Positions 10,479-21,290 are shown, counted from the stretch's first letter. The stretch is 64,000 bases of DNA from Plumapathes pennacea (GCA_964036295.1 OZ038473.1:7781501-7845500), one strand, 5' to 3'. Notes: generated by a model from the letters alone, not told the origin. Translations and numbers: made by a program.

Positions 10479-12803
10479 CTAGTTCTTTTGCATCATAAGT
10501 GTTGATCGCTTATCGGCATGTCTTCTGGAGTCAAATATTCTCAAAGTGGAGGACAATTTGAGCCAAGATGTTTTGTTTCTAGTTGCTCGTGGCGTTCGTA
10601 GATGATGTGCCGATGATGCCATGCTGAGAACTGAAACCAGCCCCTTTCTTCCAGCCGCCCAGAATACGTTTTTCAGGTCTTGGTATTTGATACCGCTCCC
10701 TGCAATCTTTCTTCGATACAAATTTGCCCGTCTTCGCTTGAAGTCGATGGAAGATTTTCGTACTTTATCTCGGAGAGACTTCTCGTTCATTGAATTATTG
10801 TGGTCAATGCAGTGTTGGCCAGGCTCAATGGAAATTTCTTGCAAAGTTTGACAGACGTAACTGTAGCCTTCATTGATCTGGCTGACACCACATGCTACTC
10901 TGTAGTCATTGCTTTCACTGCCTCCATAATATCGAATTTTTGGGTTCTTTGACCCAACAACACTGTACAGAGATTCATTGCGCTTGGAATTTCCTCCAGG
11001 GGCAAGTTTCTTTACCACAAGATCAGTCGAGTAGTCATAAAAAATGTCAGTCAGGGCTTTTTCCAGTGCGTCACCATAAAGATATTTTCCAAATGGGAGT
11101 TCCGTGTGTCTATAGTTAACTGGATCCTTCTTATAGCGACAACAGGATTGATCACATTTGACATGTTTGCCAAAGGCATGAGGTACAATGTTCTTTATGC
11201 TTGCTTGTAGTAATTCTGCATTTCCTTTGTTTTGGGCAACACAGTACCCAAAGCAGTTGCCCAAATACCCAATTACTTTCACAGACAGTGATGAACAACT
11301 TGGAAACTTTTGGCTTGATTTGAGTGCCTACAACTTTGATATTAACGACCTCTTTGTGTGAATAGTGTCTGATTGCTTTTCAACTTTGTATGGAACATTC
11401 TGTCTTATATGCGCGTGGGTTGTGGTGTCATCATCCCCGGTGTAGACGTTAAATTTCACTCCAGAAGTGGGTGCCCGCTGAAATAGGTCAACTGCAACAT
11501 CAGGCTCCATGCTTTTTGATGACCCAGAATGGTTCTTCCGACAGTCATGGTGTTTTGCTTCCTTGGAAGATACTCTGTCGCAGACTCTGCATAATTTTGT
11601 CCTTGTTGCGAAGTCCAGAACCTTTCCAGTGGTGTCACCCATTGCTGCACCATGGCCAGTGTTGGAATTGTACCCCCCATTCCTTTTTTGCCAGGCCATG
11701 TCATAAGAGATGCCAATACCAATCAAGCCATTCTCATCTACTATATCTCCACCTAAACAACATAGTTCCAGTTGTCAGATAAGTACTGTTCTGCAACCTT
11801 TCACTCCTGAGTTTATAACAAAATATTGTTATTCCCTGAACCACTGAAGGACAAAATGTAGCAGAATTCATGTTCATCAGCCCTCATGTGGAAGCAAGCT
11901 ATCAATTTATTTCCAGATTATCTGCTATGTGATGTATAAATATAATCTATTGAGATGCTGAAGATAAAACAAAGTAAATAGTTTAGGGTTTCTTTTGACT
12001 AGACTTGATGAGGGAAGAAAACTTGATGTAAATTATTTGCAGTATATCCAATTACATGTACCTTTCAAAGCATTCTCTTTCTCATCTGCAATAAATTTTG
12101 CACAGCTTTTCCTGGCTACTTTTTCCACAGCTGTTCCCACTTCGCGTTCTCGTGTCTTGTATGTAATATGATTCATTGATGGAATGTTCAGAGTTGATGT
12201 AACAGCACTGAGATGGGTGTGACCAATACCAGCATAAAGGGCTGCCAGAGCTGCTCTTGAATTTATGTCGTGTACATTTGGTCCCCTTGTGCCACTCTTA
12301 TGGGATTTTGATGCATGAATTTTATTTTTTGCACCGCAAGAAAGGCAGTCAACGGTGAATGTGCTTGTGCGAGGCCTTTTCTTTCCTCTCCATACATTTG
12401 ATCAAAGGGCAAGGGACCTGCGTGGAATTAATAAAAAAAAACACTGATAAGTTGTTTTAGTTGTAAGTAGTTGTTTGGGGAAGGATCAATTTATTATTAG
12501 TCCTATCTTTGTTATTGAAAGCTACAGTAATTTTTTTTATTTGTAGGTGTCTAAACATACATGAACAACAGACAAAGAAGTTTTAGAAAATTTTACTTTG
12601 GCTAGCAAATTGGGATTACTCGAAGAGTCAGGAGAAAATTCAGTGTTTATTTAGAAACTTTGATATATTGACTGTCGTTTTTACATCCAGTATGCATTTT
12701 TTACTGTTTGGTTGAAACCTTGACTTTGGCAAATATATTTTCTTACCTTTTTGACAAGTTTTGCACGATTGTAAACCATCACGGACAACTTCCAGATCCA
12801 TTA
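10479..12803 (-). pseudogene. Mutator-like transposase gene (spliced, decayed)
   Basis: Three exons on the minus strand: about 12803-12747 (GNRIMDLEVV, CKTC; donor GTAAGA), 12417-12062 (CLSCGAKNK, DINSRAALA, YKTREREVG; donor GTACAT) and 11752-10479 (GIGISYDMAWQKRN, CRVCD, DCRKNHSGSSKSMEPD, YTGDDDTT, CFGYCVAQNK). Both splice junctions keep codon phase. The motif order matches the Mutator-like transposase domain family known from cnidarians and arthropods, which moves DNA by cut-and-paste. Two lesions are visible: a frameshift in the first part of exon 2, and an in-frame TAG at 11328-11330 after HTKRSLISKL, with the family pattern continuing in the same frame beyond it. The C-terminal part (10479-11282) is open. 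The 5' limit of exon 1 is uncertain. Confidence 0.8.
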
Positions 12804-12985
12804 TTCTGTTTCCCGTCGGAAAAGCTTCCCTATTTTGGCATTGCTACGAGGAAATTGATTGATAATACTTTCCATCTGTGCTTTTAAAATAAGTTATTTG
12901 CAACTTGGATGCACTGCGACTCTCAAAAACAAATTTCTTACCAAAGCGCGTCTTGTCACTCTTTTGCAGTTCTCGGGTGATTCCT

Positions 12986-13183
12986 CGCAAAGTGGAGGAA
13001 ATGCTTATCGCCAGGGCTTTCACCATTATGTGTGTTTACCGGAAACATGGCGGCCAGCGTGGGTGCAAAGCACATGTCCTTAATTTTCCACAAGATGTAC
13101 AGAAATTTCTCACCAGTCTCCCCGCCAATGTGAGTGATTTGCCGATTCTTATCATCAGGAAACAAGGGGCAGATAAGAGATAA
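12986..13183 (+). pseudogene. Helitron DUF6570-like fragment
   Basis: Encodes [20 protein letters not shown], then LNFPQDVQKFL and [12 protein letters not shown], the same stretch as residues near the end of the Helitron A piece. It lacks the upstream Cys-rich part. In this copy the region around GGQRG is in frame, which shows that the Helitron A copy carries a one-base lesion there. It ends with a stop after KQGADKR. Confidence 0.8.
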
Positions 13184-15460
13184 AACACTTCCTTTTCTTC
13201 CTTTGTACCTGGGCAATAAATGCTTATCGGAAATACAGTAGTTTTCTTTGTTTTGTTGTTCTTTCATTGTGTTTGTTTTTCATGTGAGGAACTGCCAGCC
13301 ATTTTCAATTTTCACACCTGATTCACTTGCTTAAATGTAATATTGGATTTATGAATATTTCCTTCTTTGTTTAAATTGTCTGTTGAAAACCTATCCAGTT
13401 TATTGAACACGAGGAAAAAGTGCTGTACCTGCACGAAAGACAAAACACGTATGGTGCTACATTTTTGACTGAATTCATGACTTCATGTTCTTTTTTTCTT
13501 GTTGAATTGATTGTGTTTGCGGTCAATCTTTCTTTTACATACATGTAATTGTACAGTATATGTTCACTTCACAAATTTGCAAACATCCTCCAACAAGTAG
13601 AACACAAAGAAAATGTATGGTACAGTGCACTCGTGACACCATTACGCAACTAGTGTCTTTTTTAACTGGATTACACTTTCCATAGTGAGTAATTTCATGG
13701 TTTTCTATTAATAATTGATTTAATAATTGATTTAATAATTTAATAATTTATATATTAAAAGCAGCCGCCATACTTTGTTTTACACTTTTTTGTCTTTGAG
13801 AAATTTCATGATTTTCTATCAATTAAAACGTAGCTACACACACTTTGTTTTACATTATTTGCCTTTGAAGACTATGAAGTTCATTTCAAATGCATTTTTT
13901 CTTTGTTACTGAATACAACTCAAAATTATTGTGTATGTTCTGATTTATTTTACCCCTTTATAGAGATAGTGAACTGATTTTCATGGTTTTCATTATCATG
14001 GTTTTCACATTTAAGTTATTTATGTTTGCTACTGGGATACTGTACAGTGGAATGTTTTTGTACAATACAATATATCATTTTTAGTATTTAGTGATACCGG
14101 TAGTTGTATGTATTATTTCATAGGCATTTATTTTCAGAGTGCAAGATTAGCCTCACTAAATTTGGCATTAGGAAAATAATGTAATTTATTGCTGCAGTTC
14201 CTTTTGCTGTTTTGAATTAGCTGTTTAGCTGGTATAAATAATGTTCAGAAAAGATTTACTGCACTAGCAGCTGGTGTGAGTAGAAAAAAGTGCCCTCTAA
14301 ACAAGTTGGAATTAATAGATAGCACTGACAGAGACTGTTATACAGTATACAGTATGTAGAAATTGAGTCCTGGATGCCTTCAGAGACCCTAGGTCAATAA
14401 TAAATTTGCAAGCCAGAATACTAACTGTACATCATTAAGCGAAAAGAATCAATTTGCTTTTTTACAATAACACGTCAGTTTCTCGCTTTGTGATTGGCTA
14501 ATTTTCATTATCAATAAGAGGACACATAAAATCGAGTGCTGACGACAGTGATTTGGACGAAGAAGGTAAATTTAGCTTCAATTTTACCTCAGTTCTTGCA
14601 AAAGCGACATTCGGCATTTGAAGTAGAGAACCAGAAGTGTTCAGAGGCGAATTTCCTTGAGCTTTGTCTTGAAATTGTCGAGAAAACCGCAGCAGAAAAG
14701 CGTCTAGTTTCATTTCTTTCCAACTTCAAGAGTTAGTTTCCCCATATGACATAAGAAATGAGACATTTTAAGAGAAGAACGTCAATATGGTAATAAATTG
14801 ATTATGCTCATCTTGTGTCTCACAGCATCTTACTTGATAGAGAATGTGCATGCTTACCTGACTGTATTTTGTCTCATATTCTGTAGAATTATTGTATATT
14901 TTATAATGCATTTTTTTCATTTTCACTTACAGAACCGTTTATTTTCCAATATGTTGGGGAGTATAGGGTTATCAGGGTTATATTTTCCTGGCATGGGATT
15001 TTGTGCTTTTGTACATGTACCAGGCAACACATTGAGAATTTCTGAGAAGTACAGTATAATGTAACCCACTTGAGAAGTATGTATACATTTTACCTATGAA
15101 TGTAGTGCAGAACCTGACTTAACCTTATGGGACAAAATAAATTACTGTGAAATGGACATGGCATGATTTTATGTGAAAGAGAATATTATCATGATAAGAA
15201 CTTTCTTCTTTCAAGACCACCCTACATATATAATATAATTACTGCACTCTTCAAAAAGCAATGAGTAGGGAGCTCTCCTCTCATGTATGCAACCACATCC
15301 TAATATCATGTAAATGCTAATATAATGTCATCTGCTTTCATTTACATTTAATCATACACGATATGTGAGCAGTGTGGCGTAAGCATACATGAGAGCTCTA
15401 CCCAGCAGTGTCATACATAATCGATTAGGGCGTGGGGTTTCTGCGAATATTGTATTTCTA
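12986..15460 (+). mobile_element. Helitron B fragment
   Basis: Begins inside a DUF6570-like coding piece (12986-13183), so the 5' end is missing, and ends at a Helitron 3' terminus (GTATTTCTAG at 15451-15460). Its last about 1.5 kb (13919-15460) is the same family as 28985-30631, with shared stretches such as GTTCAGAAAAGATTTACTGC and CTACCCAGCAGTGTCATAC. The 3' end stops only 33 bp from BPI/LBP-like exon H. Confidence 0.65.
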
Positions 15461-15493
15461 GTAAAAAGAATAAGAAGGTCAGTCAGGACTCAC

Positions 15494-15561
15494 TTGATGG
15501 AGTTGGCATGAAATATAAAGTTTGATTCGTTTACACCCAGAGTTAAGCCGCAAACAATGCC
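15494..15561 (-). CDS. BPI/LBP-like gene, exon H (68 bp)
   Basis: Flanked by a strong acceptor (CTTTTTTTTCAG) and a GTGAGT donor. It starts in phase 0 after exon G and reads GIVCGLTLGVNESNFIFHAN then SI, leaving AA to be completed by exon I. Joined to the end of exon G it fills the stretch of the C-terminal barrel that in vertebrate BPI/LBP follows the conserved N-x-S segment, with nearly the same length. The Helitron B 3' end lies 33 bp downstream of this exon in the intron. Confidence 0.75.
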
Positions 15562-16637
15562 CTGAAAAAAAGAAAAAATAAAGAAATAAAGAAACAGAAA
15601 TACACAAAGTTTTATTTATTTTATTTTGGGGTCAAGAATAAGCACACAGTGATTGATTGTTCACAATTTAGTGATTTGTGGTCACGCTATGTGTACTCGC
15701 TAGCAACGGAGACGTGGCAAAGATGCACAGACAAGCCAGGTTTAAGAATCGATTTTGGTTTGCGTTGTTGAGTTCAGCGGCGAAGCTTTAGAAACAGCCA
15801 TAAACAAAGCTTGCATTATGTACATGATATCCGGGTTGTCTCATTACTGTAGCTGTTTGGTAAAGTTTTGTCAACCAAGATAATATCGAATTCTGTCCCG
15901 GAAGAAACGAAAAAACATCCGTTCTCGGCCCGCAAGACAGATTCACATTGCGCTCTGATTGGCTTTGATTATACTTTCATACATATTGCTCCTGAACAGT
16001 GTCGCAAATAACTTTCTTGTCGCGAAATTAGTGTCAAATAAATCTTGTGTGGCGACACAGAGCACCTCTTGAAAAATTTACTAGGCCAAAAACATATCGT
16101 AAAGCCAGCAAACGGGAGTGTGAACTATTTTGACTGGGCACCAAAGCTATGAATTAGCCGTAAAACAATGCGTGATCAGTAATGAGATTATTCCTTCAGT
16201 ATGCCATGTTAAGGACATCTGTTGCCTTGCATATTTCAGGTACCTGTTTTTCTCACCGAAAATATATAGTTTTCTATTAAAAAAAAATTAATGAAAGCTA
16301 ACCAATTCTAGCTCGCAATACTGAACACACTGCGGCAGTCTGTTTTGAATGTTATTTTGATTTGGGGTACCGCTACGAAACCATATCGCAAATAGCTAAG
16401 AAGCCGTTGAATCAGTTTCAACCAAAGTTTCTGTGGCGATATCGGTTACGGCTTGGAGGATACTAAGCCCAAAAAGATATTGCACCTTGGCTATAAAAGA
16501 AGCGAAAAAAAGAACATTTCCTGTGAGTGTTTACAAATTCATTTGCAAACTAGTCGAGGTTCAATTCCCACGGGCCCTTTTAATGTTTTTCTCCAAACAA
16601 ATACTATTTTTGAAATTTCAGCAAAAAATAATAATAA
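15562..16637. other. Intron G-H segment without recognised feature
   Basis: About 1.1 kb between exon H and element T1. It contains scattered short T-family-like words (for example GTTTCTGTGGCGA near 16426) but no complete end, no domain and no RNA gene. It may be an old, heavily mutated T fragment. Confidence 0.35.
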
Positions 16638-17392
16638 CAAGACTGGAATTGCCAGTGAGCTCGTGGCGTGAGTTGGGTCGAGACGAGAATAAACTAACAT
16701 TAAAAGTAGGGACAAGAGCGAGACTCCCAGGAGGGGGGTACTCATCATAATTTTGGGTGGGTGTGCTGCCCAGTCCTGAAAACGCTTAGCCTATTTCAGA
16801 CCAAGATATCTGATTTTCTATAACCTAACTTTAAAAATGTATACGGCACATACCTAATGTGGCTAATATAGCAGAGTACCCCATCGGGTTTCAGTCTCAC
16901 CAGAAAAATATTATACAGCATAGAGAACTTGGTTTTTGAGACCTTGCTCAAAGGAAACCTGATAAAATTATAAATTTTCATAGAACACTCATACATTTGC
17001 TTCAAGTTTAAGAGACTCATTTTAAGAGATGCATTTTGAGCTTAGGGGTGATAGGTCAGCCAGCAAGAGAAGAGTGACTTGCGACACTTACTGTATTTAT
17101 GCACAGCTGATTTTGACAGTTTGACTTCGAGCACTTATTTCTAATCAGAGGCCACGATTAATCCAGCCTTTGCTCCAATAATAATCTGTTTTCTTTTTAC
17201 TGAATGAGTTTCTTTTATTAGGCTTTCGAGTATTCGTGCTTTGTAACAAAAATAAAATTGAAGGTGAGGAATGTAAGAAGTGAACTCTGCCTCATGCAAG
17301 AGTTTCTGCATGGAAATGATAGAACCATAGAGGTGTGCAAGCACAGTACAGTCTGTATTTATTCATCAGACACTGTATCAAGAAACAATAAA

Positions 17393-19708
17393 TTATACAC
17401 ATGTTATTTTGTCAGCTGGCAACAGAAAGCCAGTATTATTCCTATTGTTTTGTGTAATAAGTTCATGAAGATTCTGCTTGCTTAAACTTTTGTCCTTAGA
17501 CAGAACTCCTTGTCTTTTAGCAGTAAAGACAACATTAACATCAGTGCCTGCACATATCTCTAGTTTATTTGGTAAATCACTTATCACAAGGTGTTTGTCA
17601 ACATTCATTTTCCTGTAAAATGTGTTACCTTTTTTAATTACAGCACTTAATGTATCAGAATTCCAATAGCTGCAAGATTTAATTACAGAGAAACAAATGC
17701 TATAGAAAGAAATTGCACAGCACTGCTTACATTTGCAAATAATTGCTTTACTTCTTTGCTGAACAGTTGTAGGTTCTTCACATCTGTGCCTGTTGTGTCT
17801 GTCTTCTGTTAGACAAATGTTTACTCCTTTAATTTCAAATGTAATGGCAGGCAAGTGTACATATAAAGTCTGGAAATATTCCAATAAATTGCCAACTGAA
17901 CGAAGTTCAATTAATACACATTTTCCTTCAGGATGTTCCATGCCAAAACTATCTCTACTATGAGAATCAAATACTTTGAACCTGCCACCTGACAAACAAA
18001 ATACAGCTACAGTACTACAGCCTATTGTCAGAATAAAGCAGCTGAAATCCTGTCTGAGCAATAAATTAAAAGCCCCAGTCAGTGTTGTACAGTAAGCAAA
18101 GCCTTCGATGGGAAAGCAAGTTCCAAACAAATTACCCACGTAACTTTCACTGTATTGCAGCTCATACTGAGTTTCATATATTGTGACCATTCCAGGTAGA
18201 TCTGTCAGCAGCAAAAAATAGTCCTTAGATAATTGCGAAAGAGTGGAATACAGATTGTTCCCAGCATTCATAATTTTGCTCAAATCCTCTGATAAAGAAA
18301 TAAAATTCGTGTGGTTAAATATGACAGCTGCTAGGAACATAGCTACACATTGTCGTCCAGCATTATCTCCAAATATTGCAGCATTACCTTGACTGTACGG
18401 TGCAATGATCGTTTTGTTTGGATCGACAACTGAAGGACCGGGATTTTTTTCTATATCCCTTGACAGAGAAAACGCGTAGTAATTGATTTTGTGATTTCTA
18501 TCTCTGAACACAGCTGGTCTCGAAATGCTTGTCCTTGAAGTCATTCTAAAATACAAACGTACCTTAACACCTCGTTTACTTTTGACAAACTTCTTTTTGA
18601 ACTTATAGCTTTCTCGCAGCGATGGTTTATTGATCCTAATTTTCTCTTTGCATTTCTGTGGCTTTCTATTGTTTCCATGTTGTTTACGCGCACGTTCACG
18701 GAATGCATTAGCATTGTGAAGTACGTAAGCTCTGGTATAATCATGAACTTTTGACGACTCTGGGACATTCTTTGAAATGTATTCTCGTAATAGTCGCCTG
18801 CTTTTCCTGTCCTTGTTCAGAACGCGCGAAAGTTCATTCAAAGGCACTCGGCTTGGCTCACGACTTCGTCTTGGACGAGTTCGATTTTCTTTCACATAAA
18901 CATTACTGGGAATACAATAGAACTGCTCAAAGCGAGATCTACCAACGACCACTTCTTCTTCAATCATGTTCCAATTTTCAAATAATAACGCCACGTTATC
19001 TGCTGCCTGTTTGATCTTCATGGCACTGAGCCAAAATGTCGCAACAACAACACAAATGCACAACAGAGTGAAACGTTGATTCCAAAGAAAAGTCAGATTT
19101 TCTGACGCTTTACTTGTATCAGCAAGAATAATACAAAGTAAAAGAATACAAAGTACCTTTAAGTTCACCTTCATACTAAACAGTTCCATATACACTATCA
19201 AGCGATGGCCAAGAATCGAAGTTGCTTCGCCGTTAATATCATTCGGGTTCTGATCTTTGCATTTGGAACCCCTTCGTTCAGCTTGTTCCTTCAAGTTCTC
19301 AACGTTCTGGACGTCAGGATCTTCGTACATTTCTGTACAGTTGTGCATAGCTATGCAGTTCATTGATAAGAACATTAATATGTTCTTTGATATGTTCACT
19401 GATATATTCATTGCTTCATTTGCGGCTTTTTTCAAAGCTTTCGAGGCTGAACGGACCGACCCAAGCCAAAACCACTCAATGAAATTTAGTGTGGGTCTAC
19501 CGCAGCCGGCGTATTCGTTTGTAAGTAGGATGAGCGGTCCATAAAAGAATCCACAGAGCCAACCGAGGCAAGCAACGCACAATTCCATCGCCCACATATC
19601 TCCTTCAAAATGGCGAAACTGCTCGCCCGGCAAGTCATGGGATGACAAAACGTCATCATAAATCACGTGAAAATATGAACCAATCACCGTGTGCTGATTC
19701 GTAACCAA
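17393..19708 (-). CDS. 2A-peptide polyprotein with C76/OTU-like cysteine protease domain
   Basis: Open frame of 771 residues. Hydrophobic segments at about 40-62, 180-198 and 210-230 suggest a membrane-anchored N-terminal product, followed by a basic linker rich in Arg and Lys. Residues 418-425 read DIEKNPGP, a full match to the 2A ribosome-skipping consensus D(V/I)ExNPGP, so translation is predicted to release residues 1-424 and restart at Pro425. The C-terminal product (about 347 residues) begins with QGN (Gln440), Asn-Ala-Gly-Arg-Gln-Cys (Cys454) and later Phe-Asp-Ser-His (Asp581, His583). This Gln/Cys/Asp-x-His order is that of the peptidase C76 deubiquitinase fold; the assignment is by motif only. 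Residues 1-20 overlap the element's promoter-like boxes, so translation may really start at Met38 or Met41. No stops or frameshifts are visible. A broken copy lies at 51842-52639. Confidence 0.75.
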   Translation of the reverse strand: MVTNQHTVIGSYFHVIYDDVLSSHDLPGEQFRHFEGDMWAMELCVACLGWLCGFFYGPLILLTNEYAGCGRPTLNFIEWFWLGSVRSASKALKKAANEAMNISVNISKNILMFLSMNCIAMHNCTEMYEDPDVQNVENLKEQAERRGSKCKDQNPNDINGEATSILGHRLIVYMELFSMKVNLKVLCILLLCIILADTSKASENLTFLWNQRFTLLCICVVVATFWLSAMKIKQAADNVALLFENWNMIEEEVVVGRSRFEQFYCIPSNVYVKENRTRPRRSREPSRVPLNELSRVLNKDRKSRRLLREYISKNVPESSKVHDYTRAYVLHNANAFRERARKQHGNNRKPQKCKEKIRINKPSLRESYKFKKKFVKSKRGVKVRLYFRMTSRTSISRPAVFRDRNHKINYYAFSLSRDIEKNPGPSVVDPNKTIIAPYSQGNAAIFGDNAGRQCVAMFLAAVIFNHTNFISLSEDLSKIMNAGNNLYSTLSQLSKDYFLLLTDLPGMVTIYETQYELQYSESYVGNLFGTCFPIEGFAYCTTLTGAFNLLLRQDFSCFILTIGCSTVAVFCLSGGRFKVFDSHSRDSFGMEHPEGKCVLIELRSVGNLLEYFQTLYVHLPAITFEIKGVNICLTEDRHNRHRCEEPTTVQQRSKAIICKCKQCCAISFYSICFSVIKSCSYWNSDTLSAVIKKGNTFYRKMNVDKHLVISDLPNKLEICAGTDVNVVFTAKRQGVLSKDKSLSKQNLHELITQNNRNNTGFLLPADKITCV
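18434..18487 (-). other. 2A ribosome-skipping motif
   Basis: Encodes YAFSLSRDIEKNPGP. The skip would occur between Gly424 (codon 18437-18439) and Pro425 (18434-18436). Upstream leucine and serine residues are also typical of active 2A sequences. In copy T2 the equivalent codons read NSGP. Confidence 0.9.
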
Positions 19709-19792
19709 GAAAAAAAATAAAAATAAAAATAAAAATATGACGATGATGAAGACACGCTTTCCAATCCTAAGCTCGTCGGCTTCGCCACGAGC
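19630..19792 (-). promoter_or_regulatory. T-family 5' promoter-like module
   Basis: Just inside the 5' stem-loop every T copy keeps the order ATTGGTT (CCAAT box), TCACGTGA (E-box-like) and TGACGT (CRE half-site) within about 50 bp. Copies are at about 9140-9190, 19640-19700, 28860-28910, 38980-39030, 41290-41335, 42425-42475, 52980-53030 and 60220-60265. Conservation in copies with no gene points to a promoter or an element needed for transposition. This is inference from base motifs. Confidence 0.55.
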
Positions 19793-20773
19793 AATAAATT
19801 GGAAGAAAAGAGGGTAAGGGAAATATGAAGAGCTCCTGGATCCGCCATGTGGATAAACTGATTTATAAAATAACTATGATACTACGCGCGCTCTGATTGG
19901 TTAAAAAACCATTTTATAAATAAGTACAAAGACATGGAAATGACGAATCCTAAAATAAAAAGACTGCGTGTCGTCCCCTACTTCAAAGATTCATGTGTTA
20001 CAGAAACTGCAGTGGGCTATTAGAGCAAATAGTGAAGCCGTGTGCAAATCATGTGCAATTAGTGAAGCAGCGTGAAGAAAAGTTGTCCGAATATTGCATG
20101 AAATTTAATTCGGAAACCGTGAGACAGAAAGCCAACAATTACACAGTCAAAGAACATTCTCTAAAGTTTCTAACCTTTATACCTTCGTCTCCTGTGGCTC
20201 GTAGCTAGTAACTAGATGGCTTAGATCACCGGAGTTTCACACGAATAATTGTAGGTTTATGGTGATGAAGGCACAAACAGTCTTCGCTAATGAGTCTGTC
20301 TCGGCTGTCGGCTCGGTGGCACAAAAGCTGTTGAGTCAATTCAATGAAGTTGACTGTCGTCCGGCAGAGTTCAAGTAATGCTCAAGTAAAGCAAACAAAT
20401 GTACAAACTACCTTCTTCAGCAGAATAGTGTTGTTGTGCAGACATGTTTACGTCGAGTGACACCGTTGTCCTGAAAGTTGAAACTTGACGGCTCAAAACA
20501 TTCTCGCCGGTTCTTTTGAATTCTTGACAAACAGTGGTACTAATATCCGACACATTTCTTGTGAAATTCATCTTCATTTAGCAGCCTGTCAAGTTTTTCA
20601 AGTGAACGGGAGTGGTGTTCCGTTTTCATTCATGGACTGACTTGAGCGAAGTGCCGTGAAACAGACTTTCCGATTGGACGAGCGTGCGTTTTGACGGTTT
20701 TTGGGAGAATCTTGAACTTGATCATTTTCAATATAAAGTTCTTTCAGGTAATAAAAGCTTCGTTATTTTATAA
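19793..20773. other. Intron segment with one possible orphan exon
   Basis: No domain recognised. On the minus strand an ATG at 20577 opens a frame (MKMNFTRNVSDIST...) of about 55 codons that reaches a possible donor (GAAG then GTAGTT) at about 20412. It could be a first exon of an unknown gene, but codon evidence alone is weak. Confidence 0.3.
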
Positions 20774-20964
20774 AAGCAATATGACACTCGTTTCCATGTC
20801 TATGTACTCTTATATGAACACTTGGGATGTTGTGAGAACACTCGAAAAAGTTCAAAATCACTCGCCGAAGCGGCTCGTGATTTTGAACTTTTTCTCGTGT
20901 TCTCCCAACATCCCGCGTGTTTATATAAGAGTACATAGACATGGAAACTCGTGTTATATTGCTT
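20774..20964. repeat. Palindromic MITE, 191 bp
   Basis: Near-perfect inverted repeat: the left arm AGCAATATGACACTCGTTTC is answered by GAAACTCGTGTTATATTGCT. The loop lies near CGCCGAAGCGGC. It is followed at once by a (TA)n run, suggesting insertion at TA. Confidence 0.85.
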
Positions 20965-21072
20965 AAATATATATATATATATATATATATATCGTTGGCA
21001 TCATTTCCCGCTTTGCACCGTTGTTTGTGCAATTTCTCGTAAAACACTCGTGTCTAATATAATAAAAAGAAA

Positions 21073-21207
21073 ATTACACGGCGGCTTGAAGATATGGATT
21101 TTATTTTCTCGTGGTAAAAACAATATTTTACTCACTCGCGAAGCGCTCGTTCGTAAAATATTGTTTTTACCACCCGAAAATAAAATTCATATTTTCGCGC
21201 CACCGTG

Positions 21208-21211
<4 letters not shown>
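21073..21211. repeat. Palindromic MITE, 139 bp
   Basis: Inverted arms running from ATTACACGGCGGC to GCCACCGTGTAAT. Different sequence from the neighbouring palindromes. Abuts a (TA)n array on its right side. Confidence 0.85.

Positions 21212-21287
<76 letters not shown>
21212..21287 (+). repeat. (TA)n microsatellite
   Basis: About 38 TA units between two palindromic elements. The Tyr-Ile repeat frames read here are artefacts of the microsatellite. Confidence 0.95.

Positions 21288-21290
<3 letters not shown>

Larger units (their letters stand above)
16638..19792 (-). mobile_element. T-family element T1 (3.15 kb, protein-coding)
   Basis: Longest coding member of the T family, on the minus strand. 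The 5' end (19792) is TTGCTCGTGGC, folding into a stem-loop with CGACGAGC. The 3' end (16638) is GCCACGAGC, a hairpin (ACTGGC...CCAGT), CTTG and then TT. The 5' GCTCGTGGC is the exact complement of the 3' GCCACGAGC, an asymmetric terminal inverted repeat as in Helentron/Helitron2 elements. It carries one gene (17393-19708) and no recognisable Rep or helicase domain, so it would depend on a helper. It sits in the G-H intron of the BPI/LBP-like gene. Confidence 0.7.

Noticed and set aside
16550..16580. B-box-like GAGGTTCAATTCCCA, possible tRNA
   Set aside because: No A-box at the right distance and no cloverleaf.
20967..20992. Tyr-Ile repeat proteins around 20951-21931
   Set aside because: They are translations of (TA)n microsatellites.
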